From: Mrakia gelida
Taxonomy: Eukaryota > Basidiomycota > Tremellomycetes > Cystofilobasidiales > Mrakiaceae
Assembly: GCA_024345305.1 (NCBI GenBank)
Contig: BRON01000017.1
Coordinates: 186,001-250,000 of the forward strand
Direction: 5' to 3'
Length of the DNA: 64,000 nt
A model generated the notes under the pieces. The model searched no databases. It was not told where the DNA came from and saw nothing but the letters and a program-made list of their open reading frames with translations. Position 1 is the first letter of the stretch; each line of letters opens with the position of its first letter. The position numbers and the translations under genes were made by a program. This document shows, in pieces, positions 31,373 to 43,767 of the stretch.

Positions 31373-34300
31373 ATGTCAGCCAAACAAGAGCCCGGAGAGG
31401 AGAGAGATCGACTTCCTTCGTCGTCGTCGGTGAGTTTCTTCACTCGGTCGCGGTCGGTCGGGCGTCGGATGTTTATAGGAAGGGAGAGGAAGGGAGGGAG
31501 GAGGGCGAGGGAGGAGGGGAGGAGGGAGGGAGGTTTCCCCGGGTGCGAGGGAAGGGTTGGCTCTCGCTCTGCTCTGCTCTCTGCTTCCAAAGCAAGAAGG
31601 TCGAGAGAACCAGAAGAGAAGAAGCGAGAGAAGGCCAAATGATCGAGAGCGCATGGGCGTTTTTGCTCGGTGGTCGGGATGTTGTAGCATGAGGGAACGG
31701 TCGAGGAAGGCAGGAGGGGGGGAGAGTCGGCGGAACCCAGACGAGCTGACCTTTGGCCCTTCCTTTCCTTGATCGATTCAGACGACGGATCAGAAACCAA
31801 CCTTACCAGCACCAGGAGGAGTGAGCGGTACGAGTACGCCTTTGGAAGCAGGTGATTTGGTGAAGGTGAAGCATCGAGAAGCGTGTACTTCTTGTCGACA
31901 GACAAAGGTCCGTTCGCTCGCTCTCTCGTTTCTCCGTCTCGAGCTGACTCTCTCTTTCTGGGTTGGTGTGCGTGTAGGTGAAATGTCGAACCGTGTCTGA
32001 GACGAGTCTTCCTTCGGATGTGTGTGCTCGATGCACGAGGCTCAAGATTCCTTGTATCTACGCTCAGGCGAAGAGGGGAAGGAAGGCGGGTGTCAAGAGA
32101 GTGTGAGCTTGCTTCGTTTCCCTTTCTTCCTTCTTGCTCTCGCTTCTCGTTTGCTTCCGAAGGACTTCTCTCGGTGGGTGCGAAGAGGGAAGGGGGGTGG
32201 GCAGGCAAGGGAGGGGAAGGGACGGTGAAAAAAGAGGTGACCATGCTGAAAGGCCTAGGGTTTGGGTGTCAAACAAGGGCTCGAGAAGAAGGAGGAGGGG
32301 AGGAGGGAGATCCAATCTCGGACCTTCGTGGAAGGAACAGAAGACCGAGGACTGAACCTTTCCCTTAGGTGTGGGTGCTCTGGGTTGGGAGGAGAGAGAA
32401 GCTTGTCTTCTCGGTTGCTGGGAGGAGAAGGTTTTCCCATCGCGAGTTCGGAGGGAGAGAAGAAGGGGACACCGGGGGAAAGGAGCTCGAAACTGATCTT
32501 CCCTCCCTCCGTCCCCCTCGTTTTTGTTTTCCGTTCTACCAGACCTCCTGAATCGTCGACAGCAGCAGATACGAGCTTGTCCTCGTCTACCAACTCCTCC
32601 TCTCGACCCGACTACTCGCCCAACAAGGTTCAACGACGATCTCCCTCCCATCAGTCGCCTCAGACGGATTACAACCATCAATCTCAATCTCAACCTCAGC
32701 ACCCTCCTCCTCCTCCCCCTCCTCCTCAATCTCATCAGCAACACAACTCGTTCCCTCAGCACTCGTTCGAACGACCTGCTCCTCCTCCTCTCACCAACTC
32801 GTTCTTCCCACCCGGAGGACATCTCAGGGATTCGAGCTCGAGTTCGACCGCGTCGGGTCAGCTTCCTTCCATGTCGTCGAATGGGAATGGGAACGGGAAT
32901 GGAGGGATGAACAACAGTCTCTTCACTCAGTATCCGCACGAAGGGATGGAGAGTGAGTCCCAACCCCTTTTGAGCTAGAACGAACGAGAAAGCGGATCGC
33001 GTGCACGCGTCTCTCTCGCCCTCCATTCTGACCTTTCTCCTCCCTCCCTTCCCTTCGCAAGATTCTCACGCCCTCCCTCAAACCAACCACCAACGCTACC
33101 TCCCCTTCCCCTCCTCGTACGACCAGAACAACAACAACCCCTCCTCCAGCTCCTCCTCTCTCAACTACACGACTCCCTTCCCTCCGCTCTTCCAAGGCTC
33201 CTCCCCTCATCTTCAACGAAGACCTTCGGAAACTCAGTTCCACTCCTCCTTCAACAACAACAGCAGCGGCATCCCTCGATCCTCCCATCCTTCCTCGGCG
33301 ACTCACAGCCCTTACCTCTCCCACACCAACGCGTCCTCGTCGTCGTACGGTCCTCCTCCAGGCGGGATGTCGATGTCGATGTCGAGCAACGTGACAGCCA
33401 TTCAACCCATCCCTATCCGACTCGGAGGAGGTACGAACAACAACACCCAATCCCCAGCTTCCCCCTCCTCCAACTCCACCTCCTCTCAACGAAACGTAAA
33501 CTCGCAACATCAAGAATCCTTCCTTCGCGACACCCTTCCTGCTCCTCCTCCTCCCCTCCCTCCCCCAGCTCCCTTCGACCATCCCTCCGTCGCCTCCTCC
33601 TCCACCACCACCTCCGAAATCTCTCGAACCTCCCAAACCACCTCCTCCTCTACGTCCTCAGCCTCGAGACGAACCATCCCCTCCATGCTCAGCATTCGAG
33701 GCTTGCTTTCCGAAGTGGACGAGGAGTCTCCGAAGAGTAGGGTTGCGGAACCTGCGCCGAGCTTGAGTGTGGCGGAGGTGCTGGAGAGGAAGGCGGTGAT
33801 TGATCCGGAGGGGAAGGTCGTTAGGCCTGAGGGAGGGGTGGTTGAGGCGGGGACGGGGTTGAATGGTGCGGTGGAGAGGGGGAGGAAAGGGAAGGGAGGG
33901 AGGTGGGAGGATCCGCTTGGGTTGGGGTTGTTGAGTGAGGGGGATGTGGAGGAGTTGTTTGAGTTGTGAGTCGTCCGACGTTTTGTTGCTGGGAGAGAAA
34001 GTTCGCTCGAACGAGACGCGACGAGCTGACTCCCTTCCGCCCCCCTTCCTCCCCCATCCTCTCGTCGTTCGTTCTAAACAGCTTCCACACCCGCCTCAAC
34101 GTCTTCATCGACATCCTTGACGTCCGACTCCACACCCCTCTCTACACCCGCTCGACCTCAGCCATCCTCTTCACAGCCATCCTCACCGTCGCTTCCAAGA
34201 TCCGTCGTCCGACCCTCTACCCTACCTTGCTCGCTCTGTCCAACCAGCAACTCGGGAGGGCGTTCGAGCAGGGGATTTGTGAGATTGGACTGGTGCAGAG

Positions 34301-36945
34301 TTTGAGTATTTTGAGCTTTTGGAAGGAGAGTAATGAGGTGAGTGATTCTTGAACGCGTTGGGAGCTCGGACTCGAAAGTTGTCCTTTCGTCGATGATGGT
34401 CGCTGGCCGCTGATCGCTGACTTCTTCGCTTCTCTTACCCTTTTTTTTCGTAGCGAGGATCTTGGAGAAGAGTCGGATACGGTTCGTTCTACTCTCCTTC
34501 TCCAACCCCATCTTCTCTCGTCGAACGAATCTTCGAACTGACGCGACGTCTCTCTTCCTTCGATTCCTTCCAGCCATCCGCCTAGCCTTCGAACTCGACC
34601 TCCATCTCGAACACAAGAGACCCTTACCCGAAGAAGAGGCTGATGCTCTCAAAGTCTTGGTGAGTCTCTTTCTGTCTCAGCCTCGACCTCGACTCGACGC
34701 GTCTCCGACCTAACCCGACCTCCCCCTTCCCTCCCCCTCCCTCCCTCTCCTCCCCACCCTTCCTTCTGCCCGCTCACCCGCCCACCCCCACCCACCCACC
34801 CACAGGACCGCGAACGAACCTGGTTCCAACTGGTCTGCTTCGACCGAACCATCTCGGACCAACAGAACCGTCCTCAGATGATCCAGCCCGAGTGGATCTG
34901 GGATCTCGAACGTTGGGCGACGGTGGATCATCCGAACCTCTACTGCCTGTCGGACACGATGCTCGCGTCCAGCTTGTCGATGATGAAGGTGTTGGATCTC
35001 AGTAAGACGATTAGGAATAGTGAGGACGAGTGAGTGCGATTCGTATTGGTTCGGAGGGGGAGGGGAGGGAGGGAGGAAGACGCGTCGAGGGCGAGACGAG
35101 CTTGCTTGCTGTTGGGACGACGAACGAGCTGACAGTTCTTCCGTTTGGGCTCGTACATTTTCAGCTCGACTCGCATCATGCTCATGAACATGGTCAAGGC
35201 CGATCTGGCGAAACACAAGGAGAAATGGACAGGACCGAACGGTTGGTCCTTTCTCCCCTTCCCCTCCCCTGCCCCTCCTTTTCTCCTCTCCCTTCCCACT
35301 TCCCTCCCTTCCTCCACTTTCCCTCCTCCCATTCCCCCTTCCACATTCCTTCCTCCCTCATCTCGATCCTCGTTGAAGGAAGCGCAAGAGCCTGACGTCG
35401 CTCGCAAGCTCCTTGTTTACCCTCCCCAACAGCGAAATACCAACTACACCCGTCGTGCCTCACCATGATCCGATTCTACGATCGACTCTTCACCCACGAG
35501 GTTGACGTCCTCCAGCTCTCCGTCGTTTCGAGTCCCAGCATGCCTAGCAACAGCGGCGGAGGGAGCGGGCATCATCACGAGAGGAGGAGCTCGGTGGGGA
35601 GTCAGTTCTCTGGGTTTGCGACGAGTTCGCCGGGTACGGAACAGGTTGTGGCTTTCTCGTGAGTCGCTTTCTGGTATCTTCACCTCTTCGCAGGAGGAGG
35701 ACTGTACTGACCATGTTCGTTTCGTTTCGTCCTCGTCCCGTTGTCGCAGAAACTGCATCTCCTCGGCTCTCTCGGTTCTTCGCTACCTCGTCTCGGACCT
35801 CCCGTCGTTCTTGATCTACGCTCAGGATGCAGTGACGCTCGGATCCGCTAGTACCGCTCTGTGGTGAGTCTCCCCGATGCCATCATCTCCAACGACAGAA
35901 CGAAGCTCGAAGCTCGAAGCTGATCGTCTTCGACGCGTCTCCTCTGCTTTCTCCTTTTCGCAGGCTCGTCAAGGTTCGTTATCTTCTCTCTCCCACTTCC
36001 GATGCCTTCGATCGCCTGCTCACTTGGCTTTCTCTCTTCGCAGAACATCAACCGAATGCCTTCCCAGGCAGCCGAAGCAGTGTACACGGTCCTTCGAGAA
36101 GCGACGGTCGTTTGTCGTTCGGTACGTCCTCCTCTTTCGCTTTCACCTTTTCTCCTCCGACAAGCTTCCTCGCTGACGCGTTCCACTTTCGTCCCACAGG
36201 TCACCAAAGATCCCAAAGACTCCTCAGCCTACCAATCTCGTTTCTTCCAATCCCTTCGTTCGTCTCCGTCCCACCTTCGCTCCTTTCCTCGTCGCGTTCC
36301 AAGCTCACCCTCTCCCTCCCTCTTCCCTCCCTCCCCCTCTCTCGCTTCAACCGTCCGCTGTTGCAGTCCATGTCGCCGCCGCCTCCCGCCCTCCAACGCG
36401 TCCTCCTTCGCAAGGGAACAGCCCTCCCCTCCTCCCTCGAGCTCTCCCTTCCGTCTCAGGTCGAAGCAACGACTCCAGCGGAGGTCAACTGTTCGACATC
36501 GCAGAGGCCAACGGACCCGCTGGGGTGGATTTGATGGCGCTCGATCAGCAGCTGGATGGGGTGGGAGGCTCGGGGTGGCCGTTTGTGAGTTCGAGCAGAA
36601 AACGAACCCTTCGACAACGAGACGCGTCGAAACGGAACGAGACTGACTCGTTTTTGCTTCTTCTTTCCTGTGATGCTGGTTCTCCAGGCCGACATCGTTC
36701 AAGACCCCAACGTGTCGATAGACGAGATGTTTGCGGATCTGAACGATTGGTGAGTTCCACATCTCAACCCTGCTTCGTCTCTCCCCACCTTCGACGACAA
36801 AACGAAGCTGACCCCATCCTCCTCGCTCGTGGTTCGTTCGTTCGTTCGTCGCAGGTTCCCATCGAACCACGGAGAATCCCTCGCTGCGACGTCGGGTTGG
36901 GGAATCTCGAGCTTTGCGGATTGGTCGCATGTTTGGGAGGTCTGA
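31373..36945 (+). CDS. Zn(II)2Cys6 fungal transcription factor (1)
   Basis: Sequence-specific nuclear regulator. Exon 1 is MSAKQEPGEERDRLPSSSS (31373-31431); after an intron of about 350 nt comes the binuclear zinc cluster CTSCRQTKVKC, RTVSETSLPSDV, CARCTRLKIPC, with C-x2-C-x6-C-x12-C-x2-C-x6-C spacing, then a basic RGRKAGVKR. A long Gln/Ser/Pro/Asn-rich segment (32530-33700) precedes the fungal-specific regulatory domain: LFHTRLNVFIDILDVRLHTP, GLVQSLSILSFWKE, RVGYAIRLAFELDLH, RTWFQLVCFDRTISDQ. Last exons: ADIVQDPNVSIDEMFADLND and FPSNHGESLAATSGWGISSF; TGA 36943-36945. No neighbour reveals the target genes. Internal exon borders around 35220-36480 are uncertain. Confidence 0.85.
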
Positions 36946-38056
36946 GGGAAGGAAGGGGAGGAGGTGGAAAAGAGCTCGAGTATTGAGCTCAACCTTTGTT
37001 TTTCTGCGTGGTTTGGCTTCTTTCTTTCTTTGCTTTTGATTCGCTTAGCTTACGTGTCTCAATCTAATCTCTAGCTATGGCTATCCTTCTTTGCTTGTCT
37101 GCTCAACGCTTGAAAAGAATAATAAAGGAAGCGAAGACGAGCAGGCGACGCGAGCTCGTTCGCTTTTCTTCGTTCGCTTGTCCCATCTTCCATCCCTCCC
37201 TTCCTCAGCTCACAACTTTCTCTCTTCACCCTCCGTTCCGAAGTTTTTCCTTCCTATCTGCCCACCCAACTCTCCCTCAATCGATCCCCTCCTCCTCGCC
37301 TCGTTTCGATACGCGGTCATTTCTCGGCTCTCCCCCTTCCTTCCCTCGATTCTCCTACACACGAACGAAACGAACGAGCGCTCTTTCATATGCTCTTCCT
37401 TCATGTCTCACCTCTCTCCAGGGGTGGCTCAAAACAACCCCTGGCACCATCGGGGAGCCGAACAGGACAGGCTAAATCGAAAGGTTAAATTACGCGAGGC
37501 GAAGGGAAGAGAGGGGTTTTGCTCGACGCGTCCATGCCGCGTCGCCGGTGGACGTTTGTTCGCCAAGAGTCATGCAGGAAGGGAGTGGGGAGGTGAAGGG
37601 TGATCGAGGGCAGGGGCAAGAGGGCAGGGGGAGGGAGGGTGAGAGAGAAGGGAGGGAAGGAAAGGTTTTTGGGGGAAGGACGAGGAGGGAGGGAGGGAAG
37701 AGAAGGGTGAGAAGTGAGGGAAGGGAGGTATAGAGGTGTGGGTGGAGAGGCTGGGGGAGTGGGAGGAGAAGGGAGGAGGGCAAGGGAAGAGAGGGCGAGG
37801 GCTAGGGCTCGACGCGTCGCGAGATGGGTCGACGCGCTGCTTCTTGACTGCAAGCTTCGAGAAGACAGGAGTGGTACCTCTCGCTCGCGGGTGAGCCGTA
37901 CAAGGAAAGTAGATGAGGGGCAAGCTCGAAATGGAAGGGGCTCACAAGCGCGTCTCCAAGTCCTCGCCATCCTCGTTAGTTCGCTCTTTCTCGGACGCCT
38001 CTCGTCGAAAACTAGAGAGTGCACTCTATATCTCCCAGCCCTACACAACCGATAGT
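36946..38056. other. Large intergenic region, no supported gene
   Basis: 1.1 kb. AATAAA at 37121-37126 is a plausible polyadenylation signal for the upstream regulator. An 8-bp inverted repeat lies at 37418-37444. A 66-codon ORF starting at ATG 37403 overlaps that repeat but shows no known domain. From about 37560 to 37800 there are strong GGGA/GAGG purine runs. The right end is the 3' flank of RIB7. Confidence 0.4.
37418..37444. repeat. 8-bp inverted repeat, 11-nt loop
   Basis: CCAGGGGT (37418-37425) and ACCCCTGG (37437-37444). A short perfect stem in an otherwise empty region; it may belong to a transcript 3' end or be chance. Confidence 0.5.
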
Positions 38057-39342
38057 CTAACTGAACCTCTCCCTGTGTCGAATCTTGCAAACCAGAACGG
38101 TATCCTTCCCGAACTGAGCCGTCGTCTCGTGAACGATCTCAGGGAGCGACTCGCCTTTCCTCTGCTCGACGAGAACCAAGAACCGAGTTTGAGGGCGTTA
38201 GCGGTGCTGCTTGGATACAAGGCGAGCAAGACGAGGTGACGGAAGGAGAGAGTGGTCGACTCACAGCAACAGCGACTCCGACACCGTCCTCTCCGACCAT
38301 CACCGGTGCGATCGTGATGATAACGAGGTCGACGACGTTCTTGGGGCAGGTCAGGAAGGACGAGATGACTCTCGATCCTCCCTCCACCATGAGATGAGTG
38401 ATAGAGGTGGTGAATCGTTCCAGAAGGGGGAGAAGGTCGAAGATACCTTTGACGAAAGAGAATGGAACGAACCAGAGGTCAGCTCGGTTCAGCCCTCCCT
38501 TCTCTTGCTCCGTCGCTCCTCTTCCCTTCCCGGAACGAGCGACAGTTCGGTTCAAACTCACCAGTTCCCTTCGTACTGAAGATCAAGATCCTACACCCAG
38601 CCTCCTCGACCTCGATCCTCCTGTCCATCCTACACATCCCAGGATCGCAGACGACCCAAGGTCGCTTGCCCGTTCCGTTCTTGTAGTTGGCGAGGAGACG
38701 AGAGGTGAGAGGGAATCTACATCGAGCGTCGAGGATGATAGGGGTTGGTTGAGGGTGGGGACGAGATGGGTTGGCAGGAGGTGGGAGGTCTCGAGCTGGG
38801 GGAGAGAACGAAGAAGAAAGCGAGGGAAGGGAAAGGGATGGTGAGCTCTCGTGCGGGAAGGAGGGGTGGGTCGAGCGAGCGAGCGGCTTGAGGATGAACC
38901 TGTGAGAAGAGGATCGTCGTTGATAAGAGTGTCGATACCGATGAGGATACCGTTGTGCATGGTACGAAGCCTAGAAGAGGACGAAGATGAAGGAGGTCAG
39001 CTCATTCGTCCTCCTCCCTCCCCATCTTGCGAGCTCGACCCTCCCTTCCCTTTGCCCTCTCCTTCCCTTCCTCTCCTCCTCATTCCCTCTCCCTCCCTCC
39101 AAATCATACGCAAAGTAGAACCAAAGCATCCCTACTTACCTGTGAGTCATCTCCCTACTCTCCTTCCCGCTCAGCTGGAGCTGTTTGCCTTCCTTCCCTG
39201 CGATCTTGCCATCCAGCGATTGAGCGTAGGTCAACGTCACAAACGGACGATGAGAGTAGGGCTTCTTGGCTGCGATAAGAGGTCGAAGGAAAGCCTCCGT
39301 AGAGTCTAGCACTGGGTCCGTAGGAAGAGCGTAGTTGGACAT
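38057..39342 (-). CDS. RIB7: Riboflavin synthesis reductase (2,5-diamino-6-ribosylamino-pyrimidinone 5'-phosphate reductase)
   Basis: Second step of fungal riboflavin synthesis, NADPH-dependent reduction of the ribosyl side chain, by a RibD C-terminal-type reductase. Start MSNYALPTDPVLDSTEAFLR; then YSHRPFVTLTYAQSLDGKIA (family signature), LRTMHNGILIGIDTLINDDP (another), KRPWVVCDPGMCR, CRILIFSTKGTG, THLMVEGGSRVISSFL, IITIAPVMVGEDGVGVA. The last exon is joined by skipping GTGAGT..AGCAG and reads RKGESLPEIVHETTAQFGKD to the end RHRERFS, TAG 38059-38057. About 280-300 residues over at least five exons. The motifs make the call firm. Confidence 0.9.
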
Positions 39343-39752
39343 CGTTTGGGGAGGGGGGGTGGGTCGTCGTTGGCGGGAAAGAGAGAGGAAGTGCGAAGGG
39401 ACGGTCGGATGAGACACGAGCTCGGGACGGTTGCCTTGGTGATTCGTTGGTTGGGGGGAAGAGGCGATTTTTTTTTACCGGAGTGGGGGTCGGATGTTGA
39501 CGAGAAGGTAGTCTCTGAGTCAGTAAACTTCCACTCTCAGCTGAAGGAAGATAGAGGGAGACCTCGGCTATTCACCCGTCCTCTCTTGAGCACTCGCTTC
39601 TTCAACTCTCCTTCGCCTTCCCGCCTCTTCAAGAAACGTCAAGTCGTACATAACTAAAGGAAAAGCAACTAGACAACTGCTATGCCTCTAGCCGTATCAA
39701 ATCACAAGTGTCCAAGATAAATCGCACAGAGAAGAAAGAGATAATCGACGCG
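39343..39752. other. RIB7 promoter and GT18 gene 3' flank
   Basis: 410 bp. AT-richer at about 39650-39750 (3' end of the glycosyltransferase gene), with a run of T at 39467-39476. No ORF recognised. Confidence 0.4.
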
Positions 39753-42279
39753 TCAAGCAGGGCCGCTGCTGTCCGACTCATGAGGGTCGTTCTGCTTATG
39801 AATCGCAGCGAGCCAGATCTTGATGAGGTCGCTTTGGAGTGAAGGGAAAGAGGAAAGAAGGGACAGTCAGCCTGTGAAGACGCGTCGTCGTTCAGTCGTC
39901 GAGAGGGAGAAACGAGAACGAATCGTACTCACCTCTCGTCCTTGAACCCACCGTCCTGAACCACCTTCTTCCCCTCCGCTCTCCAATCCTTCAACATGAT
40001 CGCCTTCACCCTCGCGAACATCGCTGTCTCCTTCATCTCGTCGGGGATGAACCTCCCAATCGGCGTCGATTTCGCTTTGAGCAACGCTGGGATGAGAGCG
40101 TTCGAGGAGAGGTTGGCTTCTGGGGAGTGGGTGGTGGGGATGGTGTAGACGTAGCTGCATGAGTGGAGAGGGAGTGGAAGAGGAAGGAGGCGCGGTCAGT
40201 CGAGGTCTGCGGGACGAGACGGGGAGTGAATGCAAGAAGAGAGACAACGCGTCGCGAACATCAACGAAGCGAAGGGAAAGAAGGACTCACGGCTCTCCTA
40301 GTAGTGACAACGGCCCGTGCTGGATCCCCTGCCACTCGAAGATGTTGTTCTTCCTCCACCACTCCTCCCTGTTCTCCTTCGTGTCGTTCCAATGCTCCCT
40401 CATCGGATTCACGAACGGAACTCCCGAGCAGAGGCCGTAGTAGGGGCTTGGGCTCGATCCAGGGAAGCCTATTCCTACGAGGACTCGAGATTTGGAGAGT
40501 TGGAGCGAGTATTCGTCCTGAGCGAGGTGGCCGAGAGGCTTGAGGGAGTTAGGAGCGGGCGAGGTGTCGGAGGGAGGAGCGAAGAGGAGGAAGGTCAGGG
40601 AGGTAAGGGTTGAGGCGAGGGCGTAGAGAGGGTGAGGGTAGGCTGAGTGACCGGCTGCGGAAGTTGAAGCGAGACGGAAAAAAAAACATGGGAGAGTAGG
40701 TCAGGGATCGGGAAGAGCGGACGAGGGAGACGAAAGACGGCAAGAACGCGACGAAGAGGGCTTACCGTATCCGTAAAAGTAGGACATCTCCTTGGCGAGG
40801 ATGACCGCTGTGTCCTCCCGTTTCTCGGTAGGGATGAAGGGCTGTTTCGTGCATCCTCTCTGTATTCAAAAGACAGGAAAGGGAAGGAAGAACGCGACGC
40901 GTCCAGACGCGTCAGTCCTCTCTCGTCTCGACGTCCCGACACCTTCCTCGGACGAGATCAAAGGAAGCTCACCTCGATCGAGTAGCCCAAGTATGAATGA
41001 TCGGGGATCTGATACGGCGTCACGACCCACTGGTTTCCGAAGGGATGTCCTGCGACCTTCTCTGGTCGATATCCCCACCAACTCGACGTGAGGAAGATCG
41101 ATAAAGGAGGTCCATCGGGGAAGGACGCAGTCTGAACACATTTCTCAGCGGAGAGACACGCTTGAAGAATTGTGTCCTCGATGACTGTCAAAGGAGAAGG
41201 AAAGAAAGGGGTTGGTTGAGCTCGACGAGATACGGGACGAACGCGAACGAGCAGCGTCGAGAAAAGCCGAAAGAAGTGTGGACGCACGAATGACCTTGGC
41301 GAGTTTCTGAAAGACTGAGTAGAATCGAAGGAGTGTGTTGTCGTGTCTCCAGCCGGGGAGGATGAAGAAGGTAAAGTCCTGGAGTAGAGAAAGAAGCGAG
41401 AACGCGACGGGTGAGCGAGACGTCGAGAGAACTGGAAAGAAAGGTCGAGATCGAGGAAGGAAACTTACGAGAGAAGTGAGAGACTCGATGACTGAAGTGC
41501 ACTGGATATCCTCTCCACGAGTTCCCGGGTGGTAGCCGTCTGATCGCAGGGAAGAAGGGTGGAGGGCAAGGACGAGAGGACCAGAGGAGGGCAGACGAAG
41601 GATGAGCTTCTGAGGGTTCTGCGACCTTCCTCGAATCACTTGCGACCGTGCAGAAACGTAGAACGGAGGAGGAGAGGCACTCACAGAAGTTGGTAAAGAG
41701 CAATGCCACTGAGAAGACGCTCTCTGGACAATCGACCTCTCCGCCTACCGCCTCGAGGTTGTCTTCGTCCTCGTCGTCCTGATAGACCGACGTCGACCTC
41801 TGAGCCAGACAAGTCTTGATACGATGGTAGTTTCGTCGGTTGAGGGCTTCGTAAGGATGTCTAGATGCGCAATCAAAGAGTCGAAAGAGTCTGGATCAGG
41901 TCCTCGAAGGAAGAAAGGAAGGGAGAGGGAACCGAGATCGAGCTCACGCTGCTCCGTCCTCCTCAGGTCCTGTAGGGAACTCAGCTTCGAGTCGCTCGAG
42001 GACGATTCCGTATGGATCTGTCGCGTTCTTTACTGTAGGTTCTATCCAGTGGGTTGCGTTGTGAAGTGGTGGTTCGTACGGGGGTTCGATGAATACGGCT
42101 GGCGGGGGACCTGGGGGAGGAGGGAGGAGGATGGAGGAAGGAGGGAGGAGCTTCGACTTCAACGAGCTCGAGCTCAGCGGATGGGATTCGTCCAGGCGAG
42201 TGGAAGAAAGGATAAGGAGCGAAGAGAGGATTAAGGTGACGAGGAAGATGAAGAGGAGACGTTTCCGTAGAGAGGTCAT
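39753..42279 (-). CDS. GT18-like glycosyltransferase, type II membrane protein (1)
   Basis: Resembles the MGAT5-type family (beta-1,6-N-acetylglucosaminyltransferase V, GT18). It begins with a short cytoplasmic tail and signal anchor MTSLRKRLLFIFLVTLILSS, then a Pro-rich stem, so it is probably Golgi lumenal. Catalytic-domain features: DFTFFILPGWRHDNTLLRFY, VVTPYQIPDHSYLGYSIE, then SRVLVGIGFPGSSPSPYYGL with CSGVPFVNP, a nucleotide-sugar binding block like the GFP..P..A/L..G..F.NP of MGAT5. The end is SDSSGPA at TGA 39755-39753. About ten exons. Fungi do not make classical complex N-glycans, so the acceptor is unknown. A paralogue lies at 49561-51677. Confidence 0.65.
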
Positions 42280-42408
42280 CCTCTGAGGGTCGAAGCGGTT
42301 GGAGGGAACGAAGCTCAGGCGATCAGGCGGAGGAACATCGAGAGGGCTGAAAGTAGGAATGGGTCTTCCCTCTCAACTACATCCTTCCCAACGAAACGAA
42401 CAACGAAG

Positions 42409-43194
42409 ATGCCCCCATCCAGAGCTCGTGCTTACTATCCTCTTCGGCTGAGAGTCCTCCGTTCAACTGAGAGGGGTCTTCGACGACCTCCAAGGGCAAG
42501 GGGAGGGAAGGAAGGAGCAGCGAGAGCTCAACCCTCTTTCAGCCCTCCCTTTCCTCCTCCTTCGAGTCATCCTCTTGCGTACGTACCTCATCTGACTTCT
42601 ATCTATACCTTTCAGGGTTACCAAAGAGCCTAAGAAAAGCTCATCTTGACTCAAATTGTCGCTTTACCCATAAAGCTCTCGCTAGCCTTCGACGCACCTT
42701 CGTCGTTTTTCTCGTCAACACCGACGACTCTTCGACCTCTCAAAGCTCGTCTCACCTCTCGTCCATTCGTCTCAACACATCGTCAGCAGTCAAGAACGAT
42801 CCTCTATCCCGAACACACCAAAGACCGGCAAACCTTCTCTCGTCCACCAGTGTCTCAGGAAGATTTACAGAGGACGAAGAAGGAGATCAAACACCTCCCG
42901 TTTGCGACCGTCCTCCTCGATCTCCTTTCTCTCGGCCAACTTCAAAGCTTGATAGCCGAACAAACAACTCCTTTCGCACGTCCCCCCTCGGCCAAAGTCG
43001 AACCACCAGACTCTCCTCGCCCATCTCTTCTCGACCTCGCCAGCTCACCTCCCGTGACGCGTCGACTCAACTTTGTTCTCTCCACGCCCCTCTCATTTTC
43101 CCGGCCAGCTCGATCATCCCGAAGGGCGAAACCTTTCTCTGTTCACACTCTGGCTCATCTTCGAAGCCCTTTGTTCTTTTCCTGTGCTCGCTAG
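42409..43194 (+). CDS. Doubtful small gene, two exons
   Basis: ATG 42409 opens a basic frame (MPPSRARAYYPLRLRVLRST). A typical-looking short intron with GTACGT/GTACCT donor and CTGAC branch follows at about 42580. If the acceptor is the AAAAG at about 42639, the frame continues through a 180-residue ORF containing SQEDLQRTKKEIKHLPFATV and LLDLLSLGQLQSLIAEQTTP to a stop at 43194. With the nearer acceptor (TTTCAG, 42615) it stops quickly. No domain is recognised. It is divergent from the GT18 gene with 129 bp between starts. Confidence 0.25.
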
Positions 43195-43767
43195 GAAGGG
43201 CAAAGGTCAGCAGTCGCCTCGAGGTCGACTCTGAGCCCTGTTTCGTGTTTCTTCAAGCTCCTCCTGTGTTTTACCCCCTGGCCCCCTTCAAAACTTTCTC
43301 CTCATTTAGCCCTCTCTTTAGGCCTTCGTTCGAGGAGAAAAAATGAATCGTTTGACGCGACCCCTCGCTTGCCTTCGCTCCCTCTTCGCGGTCTCCTCTC
43401 GCTCGCGTCGTCGCCTCTCGCTCCTCCCTCTTCTCGTTCTGGCTGACCGCTCTTGCACCACTCTTTTTGGATTTCTCCGTGGGCAGACAGGACGCGTCGC
43501 GGGATTCCATTTAACGTTGGAGTGTCTGAGTGACAGGCGAAAACAGGAAAGCAACTCCGATGGTCAAACACCCCTGATGGCCTTTGTTCGATCCTTTCGC
43601 ACTTCCTCTCTCCCTTCCCCTCGCCACCCACCATCTCCTCTTCCCTCCCTTTCTTCGCCTTCCCTCCCTCACTCCCAACCTCCACCCTCCTCCTCTCTTC
43701 CCAATCTCGCCACCAATCCCCACCCTTCTGTTCTTCGTCCAGGCGACGAAACCGATCTGACCAAACG
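43195..43767. promoter_or_regulatory. Promoter/leader of Zn2Cys6 gene (2)
   Basis: 573 bp. Pyrimidine-rich from 43590 to the start codon at 43768. No gene supported. Confidence 0.4.

Noticed and set aside
37403..37603. 66-codon ORF (MSHLSPGVAQNNPWHHRGAE...) in the gap after the first Zn2Cys6 gene
   Set aside because: Overlaps an inverted repeat, has no domain and no splice partners, and the region is low-complexity; kept only as a note in the gap entry.
37560..37800. Purine-rich GGGA/GAGG tract as a possible functional element
   Set aside because: Similar purine/pyrimidine tracts occur throughout intergenic and intronic DNA of this window, so it is not distinctive.
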